This document shows positions 22,690 through 35,000 of a stretch of DNA of 64,000 nt, one piece after another. Under the pieces are notes generated by a model. It did no database searches, was not told the DNA's origin, and worked only from the letters and a program-made list of their open reading frames with translations. This stretch comes from Isoetes taiwanensis (Eukaryota; Streptophyta; Lycopodiopsida; Isoetales; Isoetaceae), in NCBI GenBank assembly GCA_021234155.1, contig JAJEKV010000102.1:2354456-2418455 (forward strand), in the 5' to 3' direction. The position numbers and the translations under genes are program-made. Position 1 is the first letter of the stretch; every line of letters starts with the position of its first letter.

Positions 22690-23483
22690 GCCCATCATTT
22701 CTAATATATTCGCACAAAGTGTCCATAGGGCCGTGAGGCTTCCCATTCAAATACATTCTATTTATGTTACACGTACGCATATGCATGAGAACCTTTGAAA
22801 TTAGGTATTTCCCACTGGCAGTTACTTCCATAAAATAGGTTGCGCCTATTGATGGTCCGGATCCTCCAGTTCGATCATCCCACGATATAGACAGTAATGA
22901 AACTTTCATGGTTCGAGTGCTCTCTCGTGGTCCAAGGATTCTTTTCCAATTACTCGAAGTACTATTATTAACCTAGTCTTAGTCTAAGTAAAGAGCTTAG
23001 GTAACTTTAATTGTCTTCCATTGTGTATTAACCCATGTTGTGCCAAGAACAGGATCTTATATCATTTCTCTAGTACTCATATCAAGGCCATCATTTGGCA
23101 CCTACATGGCGTGCATCCCTGATGTCAAACAAGCAGCTATAAACATCTACACAATGAACAAATTAATGTAGCATAGGAAAAATAGTGACTAATATATGTG
23201 AGATATCTACTCAAGAGGGATTGTGAGTCTCGGGACTTCTAAAAACGTGAGTGTTACTGACATGATCTTCCAGTCTAATAATGCCATCCTTGTCTTTCCC
23301 AATACCTGTCATAGGGTTAGGTCTATTGTCATCCATGAAGGCACGACCAAGGAATATGGACTCACATTTCATCTGTCGGCTTACTGGGATCATACCTTCA
23401 AGATGCCATGGATACACAACTCTCAAATATGTCCCCGAGACGGGGTTGAATTGTACCCTCATTTTCATTGTATATTTTATCAA

Positions 23484-23610
23484 CATACTTATTACTGCCA
23501 AGGTTTTTCCCTCGAAAAACCTTCAAGGCGGCAGTTTTTAATCCTGACAGTAACATGCTATTCTCATTGTTTTGCATCCCATAAGCCAATTGGTCTCACC
23601 TCTTTTTTTA
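23484..23610 (-). repeat. Short interspersed hairpin repeat, copy 2
   Basis: Contains 'cttattactgcc', 'tttttccctcgaaaaacc' and 'cccataagccaattggtctc', which are the modules of 13,339-13,460 in the opposite orientation. Confidence 0.6.
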
Positions 23611-23796
23611 CACATCCCAAAACAATTTGCTAAGAAATTATATCTCCTATTGACCCTGTTTGAGTGTAACTCTCTTTCTTTCCTTGTGGAAAAAGCAGCC
23701 TGTGTGACATTCCCCTGGAATATACGGTATAAATACGGATATCCCACGACCACATCACCATACAACTCTACATAAGTAGACTTGTATACACCTAAT

Positions 23797-24260
23797 GTGG
23801 GGGAGATGACTAAGTTATCTACATAACTTAGCCAACCTAAGGTAAGAAGCCATTTCCACATGGCCTCACCTTATAGGCGAACCGCCACATAGACGCACCT
23901 ATGGGAGCCAAGTGGCATTCATGTAAACCCTAACATATAAAAGACTAAACCCTAAATCCTAGCCACTTTTGGCTCCACCAACCTCAGACCCACCAATTCG
24001 CGATCAGAGCTCTGACTCGAAGACCGTCTTCGACAGCCTGAGTTGCAGCAGCAGAGGAGGATCATCTTCTCCAACTACTTGCTAGAGTTGGAGAACCAGG
24101 GAGTTAGCGATAGCGCGTCAGGGGCAGATATTTTGAATAGATTCCAGTATTGCAGTAGAGCCATTCTAGAACCTATTGTCCTAAACACGAACCCTAATCA
24201 ATGAACCCTAACTATAAGTTAGATGTATGTGATTAGGATTAGTTGTTACTCTCATTTATT
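23797..24260 (+). promoter_or_regulatory. LTR-like or promoter-like stretch
   Basis: It begins 'tgtgggggagatgac', a purine-rich start seen at Copia-type LTRs. It has a perfect palindrome CTAAGTTAT-CTAC-ATAACTTAG (23,812-23,833), a TATA-like 'catataaaagac' at about 23,933, and several AAACCCTAA/AACCCTAA telobox words. A solo LTR or a plant promoter with leader are both possible. No matching second LTR, primer-binding site or target duplication was found. Confidence 0.25.
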
Positions 24261-25510
24261 CTCAAGATTATATTGATATGATGTTGGTTGATCTCATGTT
24301 TGCACCTCTTGTGTATTAGGAAGGGGGGTAGAGACCTAGTAGCCACTAGTAGATGATGTTCCTAGTTTAGACCCATTAGTTCCCATTATTATGCGGCCTG
24401 TGCATAGAGCCCACCTGGCTATGGAGGCTATGGAGTGACTGAGCACCACACAACGAGGTCAGTGGCAAAGTGGAGGGAGGACCCTGTTGAGCGCGGCTAC
24501 TGGGGTCCCATAGTGGGCTAGGCTCATAGTCGGTCACTTCGTGTGGACCGGGTATGGGTCTGACACTTCCTGGGTCAATGGTGTCGCCCTGACTCTCAAG
24601 AGTTGCAAGTGTCGGTTTGGCTCTTGTTTTGGGGAGTTCAGTCGGGTACGGACGTGTGTCGCCACGATTCTCTAGCCGCCCCCACTGCACTCCGGGCAGA
24701 GGAGATGCAACCCTTCCTACCTCATCGGACCGAGGAGATGCAACTCGGAGTAGTCTCGTTGGGTGATACCATGGGATTACATCTCCGGCAGGTTACAGTC
24801 ACGATAGAGCCTGATTTAGCCTATCTGCAAAGTATGCACAGGAGGGGCGGATGGAGTGGCCAACCCTAGCCATTGTCTATTGCCAGCCCAAGTCATTTTC
24901 ATAACTCAGTCTGTTCTATCTGGAGGCCCCCAGCCGTCAGTTGACTCCCCCTTGAGTCTGAGCCCTGGGTAGGAGCCTCTATTTGATGTATTTGATGCAT
25001 TATTGTATTGTTGTATTTGATGACATGGATGGATGGATTATCACTACCTTTCGAGGTAGTTTGTTGTTATTATTGCTAGTGCTTATGTTGTATATTTTGC
25101 TTCCGCTGACATAGGGACCCCTAGAGGACGGGACGGAATGACACCTCTGTGTCCTTTTCTCGATAGCCTGGTCCCCAGATGCGAGTTAGACAGAGGACCC
25201 ATACGACGGGTGGCCGTTGGATGGGGAAGGTCATTCGATGTATATGAGGGGCTGCCGTATATAGCGCAAGGAGCGTCACAACCTAGCTTACTATTTCTCA
25301 CGTGGATTGATCGCCCTAAATGATCTATAGGTCTTGACCACACTTGGGGTAGGTTCCCTTCAGCAGAGTTGATTTGGTAACCAGAAATCTAGTCAATAGC
25401 TGATCTGAGCCGTGATCTGATAAGGATCAAGGCAACAATAGTCAAGCTTGTTGCAAGGACGTGTGGTAGCGAGGTCCCTATACAAAAGCTAGACAAGTCA
25501 CCAACATGAC
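24261..25510. other. No recognisable gene
   Basis: GC-richer than average with several 60-100 codon frames on both strands, none protein-like. It could be decayed retrotransposon sequence. No RT, integrase or protease motif was seen. Confidence 0.35.
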
Positions 25511-25591
25511 TTCTTGAATCAACATAATACCAATAACGTTCTTTGGATTCAAGGGGCTTCTTGAATCAACATAATACCAATAACGTTCTTG
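25511..25591 (+). repeat. 33-bp direct duplication
   Basis: 'ttcttgaatcaacataatac' plus 'caataacgttctt' occurs at about 25,511 and again at about 25,559, separated by 'tggattcaaggggc'. Confidence 0.85.
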
Positions 25592-26394
25592 TCGCAGCAG
25601 CAGCAAATGGGAGGTTTGGAGGATCAACATTTGGAAGAGGAGAGCTTATTGATGTCGTTAAGCATGCAATCCGGCAGCGTGGCAGGAATCGAAACGATGA
25701 TTCAGCCATGGCAGAGGCCTTGTTTTGCCAGAATGGTGGCTATGGAGTCTAGCTTATCGGCCGATTCAAGCCTTTCGCCGGTTTCGTGCTTTCAGATCGA
25801 AAGGGGCACCTCTTTAGCTCGGAGATTTGCTCCCCTGTGATCGCACAAGAGGCTTTGTGTTCTTCGATTTATTCCACCCCCGTGATCACCCACGAAATTT
25901 ATGGCAATAGTTCTATCTCTAAGTGTGGTCCTCTTTCTAGAGCTCCAATGTTGATGGGTTCTCTCGATCAAACCCCATCTCTAGTGAACTATGAGAGATT
26001 TCGGCACCTTCCGGAGCCGCTCGAGGCCGATATGCAAGTTATGTTCAGATCACTTCCCGAGAAAGGCAAGCTCCTCCAGGCTATGATGCAAGCTGGTCCT
26101 CTTCTTCAGACGCTTCTTCTCGTTGCTCCCCTTCCTCAATGCAGACGCCCTCCCCCTAGTCTTCACTCCCGTGAAATTCCTCATGTTTCCATGCCCCTTC
26201 CTCCCTCTTTCCACCTTCCTTTGCACCCCAAGAACAATACCCCATCTTCAGTTTTCCTTCCTATCTCAACACCAGACCCTCTCTTGTCCCTAGGCTCGAT
26301 GGCCACCTTCTTCCCCATGAGTTTAGACACTTTGGCAATGCCCCTAAGTATGCAAAGATCCATTGATCTTCTATGTCCCCTTGAGTGTTCATAG
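25589..26394 (+). pseudogene. Plant-type gene 3' part, frame-broken, unknown function
   Basis: Two plus frames complement each other. The first (25,589-25,840) has MGGLEDQHLEEESLLMSL. The second (to 26,394) has MGSLDQTPSLVNYE, PEPLEADMQVMFRSLPEKGK and QAGPLLQTLLL.APLPQCRRPPP, then a Pro/Ser-rich end. The LLQAMMQAGPLLQTLLL region looks conserved-plant-like to me, but I cannot name the family. The frames must switch around 25,810 by frameshift or a small intron. An A-rich run and the 13.5-kb transposon begin about 30 bases after the stop. Confidence 0.4.
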
Positions 26395-26422
26395 TCATAA
26401 GTTTCATGTATAGAAAAAAAAA

Positions 26423-26431
26423 ATGGTTCTT
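26423..26431 (+). repeat. Target-site duplication of the 13.5-kb transposon, left
   Basis: ATGGTTCTT here and TTGGTTCTT at 39,954-39,962 lie directly outside the terminal inverted repeats. Eight of nine bases match. A true 8-bp duplication plus one extra base is the alternative. Confidence 0.7.
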
Positions 26432-26466
26432 GAACAAGGTGACGGTGCAAACGCACTAATGACCTG
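26432..26466 (+). repeat. Terminal inverted repeat, left (35 bp)
   Basis: GAACAAGGTGAC, three variable bases, then GCAAACGCACTAATGACCTG. Thirty-two of 35 bases match the reverse complement of 39,919-39,953. Confidence 0.85.
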
Positions 26467-26660
26467 TGGTGCAATTGCAGATTCCTTTTTCAAAAACACA
26501 TAAATTCGACAGTTTTGACTATTTTTAAAAAAACAACTACCAAAAAATAAAGTCGCGTTCCAAATATGGCCATTTTAAAAGCGGGCGACAGATTTTGTGT
26601 TAAGACACACTAAGAAGATGCACTTTCTTACGACACAAAAATACAAAGGAAAGGAAGAAT

Positions 26661-27754
26661 GTCTATGCGCGCATAGACAACAAAGTTATATTTCAATAAT
26701 TCAGTACAATAATATAGGCACTTAAAAAAATGTTCTTTTTTAGCACACATTAAATATCAAGAGGAGGTAGGTGTTTGCTTCAACAAACGCAAGTGGCACT
26801 TCTTAAAAGGACCATCTTCTTGTCCATTTTCTTGCTCCACAAGTTCTTCCGATCTTTGGAGATCCTTAGACCAATAGCTTACCAAAGTCGGCTGGATCAT
26901 TTCTGTTGCTGATCAAATGTCCCTTAACACCAAGTTCTTCCTTTTCATTACTTTGAAGAGAAACAATTAGAGACTTGATGTGAGTCCTTAATGTCAAATA
27001 CATTTTTAGGGTGCAATGACATAAGTTGTATAATGCACAAAAGTGCAAAATTGTCCTTTAACATCTTAAACATGTTATCATAACATTACAAAACTCGGTT
27101 GAGTGATGCCTAGTTGAACAATGCTCCCCTTGTTGAATACTACGGAGATGTTTGGGGATTGTATAAGCAAATAAGAAACATCAAAGTCACAAGCAAATTA
27201 GTCCTTGGTGCAAATTAGACCTTGGGAAAGAAGATGCTAGCTTTGGAAAATAAGTATTGAGCTACGCACATATTGCCAACTACAAGAAAAAGGGTTCCCA
27301 GGCTATTATCAAGAAGGCAAAAAAAATTGGCATGTTATGCGCACATAGCTTACAAGGAGGAAAAATTATAGCTAAAAAAAGATTGCCATGCTATGCGAGC
27401 ATAGGCAATATATAAAAAGAAAAAAAACGTATAGCTTTCAAAAATTGGCTGGTGGGATCTTTTTTAACACTATAAAAGACAACCCTAAGTGTAATGTCGA
27501 GCAAATTGTAGTTTGCTGATGACTCTTGAACGTGACACAGGTCTTTACGATAAAAGTGGGTGGACGTGACACAAATGAGGTGTTTACGATAAAATGGTAG
27601 TGAGCACAAAATGAGTGAACATAACACGTAGGTAGTAAAATTTTTGGGTAGGTAGTGTCTATGCGCTCATGGGCTAGCTTCCACAAGCTACGAGCACAAA
27701 ATGAATAGGTTTGGAAAAAACAAGTGCATGCTTCCACAAGCTATGTCCGCATAG
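26661..27754. repeat. Subterminal palindromic sites, left cluster
   Basis: GTCTATGCGCGCATAGAC (26,661-26,678) is a perfect 18-bp palindrome. Variants follow: ttatgcgcacatag (27,335), ctatgcgagcatag (27,391), ctatgcgctcatgg (27,659) and ctatgtccgcatag (27,741). The 'gggtaggtagtg' word preceding the 27,659 site recurs inverted beside the 39,331 site. Such arrays near transposon ends usually bind the element's own protein. Confidence 0.75.
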
Positions 27755-28565
27755 TGGAGGGTTTTTCTTTTCCCCCATATTTTGTTCTTTTCTTAGAAGA
27801 CCTTAAATTTTGGAACTTATTCTTTGTTGCATTGCATTCTTGGCACTTTTAAAAGGTAAACCAGTTGAGAAAAGGTTTTTTTTTTTTAATTTTGAAGCAA
27901 AGTTTCATTAAATGTGGAATATATAGGGTAAGTTGGAATAATTTTAATGTAGGGTGTTTGGAGGGTTATGTATGCCTCTATACTTATAGTAGGGTTACAT
28001 GTATTAAAAAGGGTTATATATACATGTTGCAAGAGAAGGTTATATATATCGTATATGTCACTACATACATATGTATGCATATATGTGTACATGATACTCA
28101 AATATATAACCAATCCTTCCAATGTATGGCTGCTGCAGGGTTATCCTAAATTGGAAGGGTTCCAATGAAAGGGTTATATATACCCTATAAATGCTATGCC
28201 TATACCATTTTATACATCTATCTATCTTTAATATATAAAATACATATACATAAGTATCAACCATGCATAAGACACTTGCTTACCATATGCCATTATAGCC
28301 TCCGCTATGTCATTCGTTCCAACATCTGCAACAAGAAGAAGAGGATGGAAATATATTATGAGTTATACATAACCAGACTTTCTGGACCACAAGCATACTA
28401 TGGAGTCATTTGTGGATTCATGTCATCAAATCTTCTAAATGGCATTTAATATGGATCTAATGCCAATTACATTCTGTCATATAATAGAGTGTCAGCTATA
28501 TTTGAAGCTAAATGGAATGATCAGGTATCTTTGTTGGAGTTATATAGCCTAAATACAGATGAAGG
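27755..28565. other. AT-rich filler inside the transposon
   Basis: Many 'tatata' and 'gggttata' words (27,930-28,260). The overlapping 60-95 codon frames on both strands are low-complexity translations. No gene is supported. Confidence 0.45.
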
Positions 28566-29384
28566 TTGCATTAATAGAGCTTAAATGGCGCAACGGCCCT
28601 ATTTCATGCTAAATGAATCCAGGGAACTAGTTAAATGGCGCACATGCTCCATTTAGCTTAATGGAGAAAAAGTGATTCCATTGAATTTTGGCTCCATTTA
28701 AGCTAAATGGAGCCCATGCCCATTCTGATGGTAATTTCAGCTTGAAATGGGGTCGCCGCACCATTTAAAGCTCCATTTGAACTCAACTTTCAGCTTTATT
28801 TAAGCTACATTGTAACTCAAAAAACGTGGATCGAGATGGGCCAGATCTTTTATTATATTATTATATCTAATCAGTATCAGTTCAATATACTACTAATGCA
28901 CATTGAAAATTATAGCATTCTATCATTCAATCAAATATTAAAATCTACACCACTAACCTGAGATGTAGTAGCATAACGAAGTTGCCAATATATCCACGAG
29001 TCGATTCAACAAATACAACAATTTCAACAAGATCTGCAGGCGCCTAAGATAAACTCAATGTAAGCACAAATGCAAACTCAACGAGATCAATTGCCATCTA
29101 ATTTACCAAGATCAACACAATGTGGAGGCGGTAGAGGCGGCAGAGGCGGCAGAGGCAGGCTCAAGAATAAAAGCCAAATAGCATCCTTCCCAACAGAATT
29201 GTACAGTCCACATCGAAGGGTTTTTGAATTTTGAACGGAGAATATTGGGGGGAATTCATATTTTGAATTTTAAATTCACGGGCGGGATTTTGGGGGGAAA
29301 ATTTAAATATGGAGGGAGATTTAAAATTCAAATTTCAAAGTGCAAAAAGCGGGGTCTGGGACCTATCCATTTCTTCTCCTCCTC

Positions 29385-29650
29385 CACCATTCCCTCCCCA
29401 CTCCTCGCCCCTCCTCCGCTATTACATTTGCATCTACCTCATCCCCTCCATCGCCTTTCCGACTCCTATATAGCCCTCCTCTAGCCCTCCTCTAAGATGG
29501 GATTTTATGCATTTCTTCTCCTCCTCCACCATCCATCCCCCCCAAGACGCCTCCTGCTCCTCCCCCTCCTTCACTGTTATACTTGCATCTACCTCATCCC
29601 CTCCATCGCCTTCCGACTCTTCTAATGTTTTCTCCTCTAGCGCCACCTCT
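29385..29650 (+). repeat. Tandem duplication, about 136 bp, C/T-rich
   Basis: 'catttcttctcctcctccac' through 'ctcatcccctccatcgcctt' occurs at about 29,369 and again at about 29,510. An upstream 'ggcggcagaggcggcagagg' run lies at 29,130-29,156. Confidence 0.75.
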
Positions 29651-30003
29651 GCCGCCTTCTTTTTTTACAACATTTGATCCCTGACCAGTACCTTATACAA
29701 TTGGAGTGCATATTGTATGGTCGATTCTGCAGATGAAGCAAGCTAGCAACTAGACTACATGCAATGTGAACTGTATGTATTTATTTTAATGCATTGATTT
29801 CATCTTCTGTCTTATTATGTGTTCCACATGTAGCTGTTAGAGTAAATTACATCTCTAATACTTAAATATACAAATCTTATTTTCTTAGACTCTTCAAGAT
29901 ATAGTGGTTTAAGTAAATGTTTACAAAAAAAGAAAAAGGCTTGTGCTATCAAATGGCAAAAGAAATGACGATATATATACTTTTTTTTGTGTGGCTGGTG
30001 AAG

Positions 30004-30334
30004 GAAATGTGTGTGTGTGTGTGGGGCTGATCGTGCCAAATGGCGCAATGGCGCCATTTGAAGGAAATGGCGCCATCGCGCCATTTGGCAGGACCAGTCA
30101 CACAAAAAAAAAAAAAAAAATTTTTTTTTTTTTTTTTTTTGAACTTGCCAAATGGTGGCGATGGCGCCATTTGAAAATGGCGCCATCGCGCCATTTGGCG
30201 TAACTAGTCATCAAAAAAAAAAAAAAAAAAAAATTTTTTTTTTTTTTGTTCTTGCCAAATGGCGCGATGGCGCCATTTCCTTCAAATGGCGCCATCGCGC
30301 CATTTGGAAAGATCAGCCCCACACACACACACAT
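30004..30334. repeat. Three palindromic hairpin units separated by poly-A/poly-T tracts
   Basis: Units at 30,035-30,089, 30,147-30,199 and 30,254-30,307 each fold on themselves (GCCAAATGGCGC.ATGGCGCCATTT, 5-9 bp, then the reverse). Between them lie A17-T20 (about 30,104-30,140) and A21-T14 (about 30,213-30,247), also self-complementary. A TG run on the left and an AC run on the right make the whole 330 bp one inverted repeat. The poly-K/poly-F frames here are artefacts. Confidence 0.85.
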
Positions 30335-30860
30335 TTCTTCCTTCAATGGCGCCATTTTGCAGCACAAGACTTTTCCCCTGGTTGTAATTGCCTAATGGTG
30401 CCATACCGCCATTTCCTTCAAATAGCATTGCGACGCCATTTCTTTATCCCAACTGACTATGTTAAAGCCGTCGATGAGGTTTTTGACGAGACTTATTAAA
30501 ATAGATTGTGCAACATATGCCTATCTCATGTAAAACTGTTGATATATTTAAAGCAAATGGTGCAGCTGCGCAATTTGCTAGGTGATTACACATAAGTAAA
30601 ATGGCGCAGCTGCGCTATTTGCAAGGCCACTTCAACATTTTAATGTGTTTAAATGCAACTTTACAGGAATAAATAGAGTATATTTGGACCATGTTTCAGA
30701 CTAAATGCCAGTTTGTACAGGTACTTTTGCTTCATTTCATTTCAAATGCAGCAGTTTTCATGTTATTTCTTATAGTTTTTTTAGTATATGACGCCATAGT
30801 GTTCTTCTTTGAGTGCATTTTCGCGCCATTTCATCCCAAATGCAGCAATTTTTGTGCCAT

Positions 30861-32045
30861 TTCCTTTAGTTTTTCCACTAAATAGTGCAGATTTGATCAA
30901 TAAATGTGCGAAAAAACAAGGAACAAAACAATTTCAGTGAAAGTTGGAATCACGAAATTTCCATATTTAATGAAACTGTGCTTTTTGTGGATCAAATAGT
31001 GTTTTTCTTGAGAAATGCCAAGGCTCTGATTTGCAACAAAGAAGTTGGATTGGTGCGAAATTTGGGCCAGATTTATCTTCTTGGGTTTAGATTTTGCTAG
31101 TTTTTAGCAGATTGGGGCCAAATTTTCCCAAATTGACAGATTGAGGCCTCCTTCAAAGCTGATAGTTGAGGCAAGCCTCAAAATTATTCCAACTGGATAA
31201 AACACTTGCTTCTTAAAGACATGTGAGAAATAATTGTCTCTATGAAACTGTCGTTAAGGCTGTGAAGCACTCAAAGCTTCAAAAGAGCAACAAATGTTTC
31301 TGAAACTAAATGTCAGATCCAATATCTATAATAAAAAAGAAATGAAACCACACATAAAACATAAAGAAGAGAAGAAAAAGACATGTCAGAAGAAGAAGAT
31401 AGAAACAATAGAGGATTCAAACCTCCAGACCCCACAGGTGCAAATCAGCTATGAAATGAGAGGCCACGGAAGCAAACAAAACAAGCTACAAAACAAGGAG
31501 CTACTTGCATGCAAATCAGTTCATAATTTTGCATCAGGGTGTGTTTTTGCTTGACATATGCAAAAAAGCATGTGGGCGACACCCATGCTGAAAAACTGCT
31601 TTTCGAACTTCATTAACAGACGTCACGCCCGTCCTCGACCGTCACGGAATTTTCGCCCTTCATTCGGCCGTCATGCAAAATTCCTGAGCGGGAGGGAGAT
31701 TCTTTTCTTGGATGCGTCGGAGCTAAATTTTGGAATTCGAAATAGGAAATGGCGGTGTTGTGTCATTGTTCTTGCAAAAGTTTTTGCAATTCATTCATCT
31801 GTCCACTATGGACTGGAATTCCGCCTTCCTGTCTTCTTTGGCCAAGAACCGAGTGCAATTTGATCCCCGGCACAATTCTATCAAAGCTTACAACAATTTC
31901 AGCAAATCAATCCGAAGATTTATGGAGTGCCGCCTTAGTTTCAAAGAAGAATTTTGATGACAAGATGATTCCCCGGTAGAGGTATGCCATAAGCTTTACC
32001 GCTCGTTCTTGATCAGCTGGGACACTTAATTTTTAACTCATTGTG
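30861..32045. other. Transposon interior upstream of the transposase-like gene
   Basis: A plus frame at 31,730-31,957 (MDWNSAFLSSL..NRVQFDPRHNSI-like) may be a first exon. Its position just before the better-supported exons is the only argument. The remainder shows no recognisable feature. Confidence 0.3.
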
Positions 32046-32049
32046 CCTT

Positions 32050-35000
32050 GATAGAAGAGAAGACGAACCTCAAGTTGTCCAAGATAAAACAAGAACAGAG
32101 GATATTCTACATGAAAACAGATATGAAGGTATGTTGTTAGTGCTTGTTTAGTGTTGTAATAACCATTGAATTTAAATGATATTGAATGTAAAAACATCTA
32201 AGGTGGTGGATGTTGTCTTTTGAATGACAATGACACAAATGCATGTAGAGGATCCGTGTAATTCAGATTTATTATATTGTTGTTTGTTTGTGTAAAAAGA
32301 AACTTCATGACTAACCTTAGTTCTTGATTTATCTTTCCAGAAATTGGTGGTGAATTTTGTTATGAAGAAACACAAACTGATTTTATGGCAGAGACTTCAC
32401 ATGGTGAATTACAGCAAAATGAGACACAAGCTCCAATGGATATTGAAGGTATGTCAAGTTGTATCTCCAGTTGTTTTTTATGAATCCTTTACAAATTAAC
32501 TTTTGTTAGCTTCTTTAGGTGTTCTTTTTAGGAAGAAGAGAGTTGAACAAAGAAGAAAAGAAAGACAAAGACAGAGAGAAAGGGAGGTCAAAAAATGATG
32601 AACAAGCCAAGTTGAATGGTGATTTCAAAGACAAAAAAAAAAAAAAGATTGTCAAAGAATATTGGCAAACTTGTTAATAATATTTGTAGGAATGCTAGTG
32701 AAAAAGATAGGGAAGATATTCTAAGGGTGCAGCCAAATGGTTGCCCGGTCTAGGTGTTCAAACCACCAAAGAATTCAAAACAATGAAAGCTATAGTGGAC
32801 AACTTGAAGGATTCATTTGCAGCCCACAAATATGCAAAGGATACGATGCATGGAGAGCAAGAAGTGCTGCCATGGCTTACTCACAATGCCGACACAAATA
32901 GAAGGGCCTTTGCAAAGCAACTAAACCCTCAATAGAAGAATTGTCTTGTTGTTTAAGAGAAGACTTGTCACGAACATGGGGAAGGACCATGGTCAATGTT
33001 CAAGAAAAGCACTTTCGAAGCGACAAGCTTTCTTATGATCGAGGAAACTTGTGGTTGACTTTTGGAGGAATAACACCGAGTATCACCTTGCAAAAACATG
33101 TGGTGAAGATCGACTAGGCAAAGGAGTGAACATAATGCATCCCTTGCATTTTCTAGAGGAAACTCAAGTAAGTGTTTCTATATATTGATTTTTTGTTGGC
33201 CTTTTAAATTCTTTTTATAACTTGTGAATTTGCACTTGCAGGTTACTTTCTATAAACGTTTTACTGCTGAATATCCCAAGTTTGACTTGTCTTTTTCGAT
33301 GTTTCATGCTCTGAAACCACCATATGTAAGGAAGGTCAGGGATAGAGAAACTTTCTATAAAGCATGCTAGGGTGTACCATCTAAAGTTCTTTTTAGGGAG
33401 TCTTGAAACTACCTAAAAGTACCCAAGTTTGTATAAATATCTCAATAAATAATACATTTGAGAGTTGATTCATTCATTTTAGTCTCTAATAATATTGTTA
33501 TCCTCTAATACTATAGATTGACATGTTACTGACCTTCAATTCAAATTTTTTGGATTGATTTTAATGGGAAAAAAAAAAACAAAAAGTACCGGATAGAGAA
33601 ACACTTTTGAGGGTTCCAAAAGTGGTATCACACATGAAAACAGATTTCATTAGGCAAGCAATAAATAAGGTTAGGCATGATGAGAAATTACATGGAGCTA
33701 GCTGCAAGTGCACTTGTGTGGTTTGTGGCCCTGGGCCAACTTGCATGGCAAATAAATGTATATACTCTTCTACCAGTGAGCTTTGGAAATCACTGGTTTG
33801 TCCAAGGGATGATGAAATAGAGGAGTGGCATGCACATGACTGTTTGACTCTCAAGTGCAAGAATTGTGGACTTGCCAAGTTACCAACCTGCCCAAATGAA
33901 TTGAAATACATTCCAGGACACAACATTGAATGGAAGACCTATGACAAGGTTAGAATTCAGCTTTATTTTATCCCAAGTTATATCACATTGATCTGTCATT
34001 ACCATTGCGGTACTTGAACCCATTGGAGAACCTCGTGCCCGATGGCAAGGGAGGGTACAAGATTTCTACTAAACCCGCTACCAAACCGGTTTACAAATGC
34101 ACAAATCTTTGTAGAGATTATCCAGGAAGCCAAGAGTGTCTTAAAAGAGTTTATACCACATAATTATGAAGGAAGATGGCAGGCCAAACAATTCAGGGAG
34201 TGTTTGGCAACATTTCCAAAGGACACCATAGTTTCTGTCATAGATTTTGCTGAGAATTATACTTTTAAGATTCAAAAAGAGATACAGAGTCTACAATCGA
34301 AGAATGATCAATGCACAATTTTAGTGCATATTACATACGTATATGCAACATTGTCGATGATCCAAGTTTGGATGAAAATGAGAGAAGAATTATAAAAGAG
34401 ACTCATTTCTACATATCGATGACGGGGACCATGATACCTTGTTTGTGCGGTATTGTTTGAACAAGCATCATGTATTTCCGACAAACATGGCAAGAAGAAG
34501 TATAACGCATACATCATGTGGTCTGATGGTTGCTCATCTCAGTTCAAAGGAGCAAGGAACTTTTATTTCCTTGGTAGGAACTACCATACCAATGGCATTC
34601 CAATAAATTGGAATTACTTTGCCTCCTATCATGGCAAAGGTAACTACATTCTTTGTCAATGGATTTATAGTTTTAATTTGTTTTTTTTTTTTTTTTTTTT
34701 TGCTACTAATAATAGAACAGTGAACATGATGGTGCCGGAGCTCGCATTAAACGAGCTCTTACACATGAGATGTTGAAAAGAGGATCAAGTACCACTTTCG
34801 TAAAATGCACATGATGCAGTAGTTTTTCTGGTCAAGCATTTCAGGGACAACTCCACAATCGAGGGCAAAGACAGGTTCAGGTATGCTGAAATACTGCTTT
34901 TTAACTGTTAGTGTGTGCTGAAATACTGCTTTGTTGAATGTTATTGTGTGTTGAAATACTGGTTTCTTTCCTAAACAGGTTTTTCTGGGAAATTGGAGTA

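Larger units (their letters stand above)
28570..30860. repeat. Dispersed AAATGGCGC / AAATGGAGC motif field
   Basis: Words such as aaatggcgcaac (28,583), aaatggcgcacatg (28,633), ctccatttaagctaaatggagc (28,691-28,712), aaatggtgcagctgcgcaatttgc (30,557), aaatggcgcagctgcgctatttgc (30,599) and gcgccatttcatccc recur at irregular spacing. Many are paired as inverted repeats. Confidence 0.65.

Noticed and set aside
29815-30499. Overlapping open frames on both strands with KKKKK and FFFFF runs.
   Set aside because: They are translations of the poly-A/poly-T tracts and palindromes.
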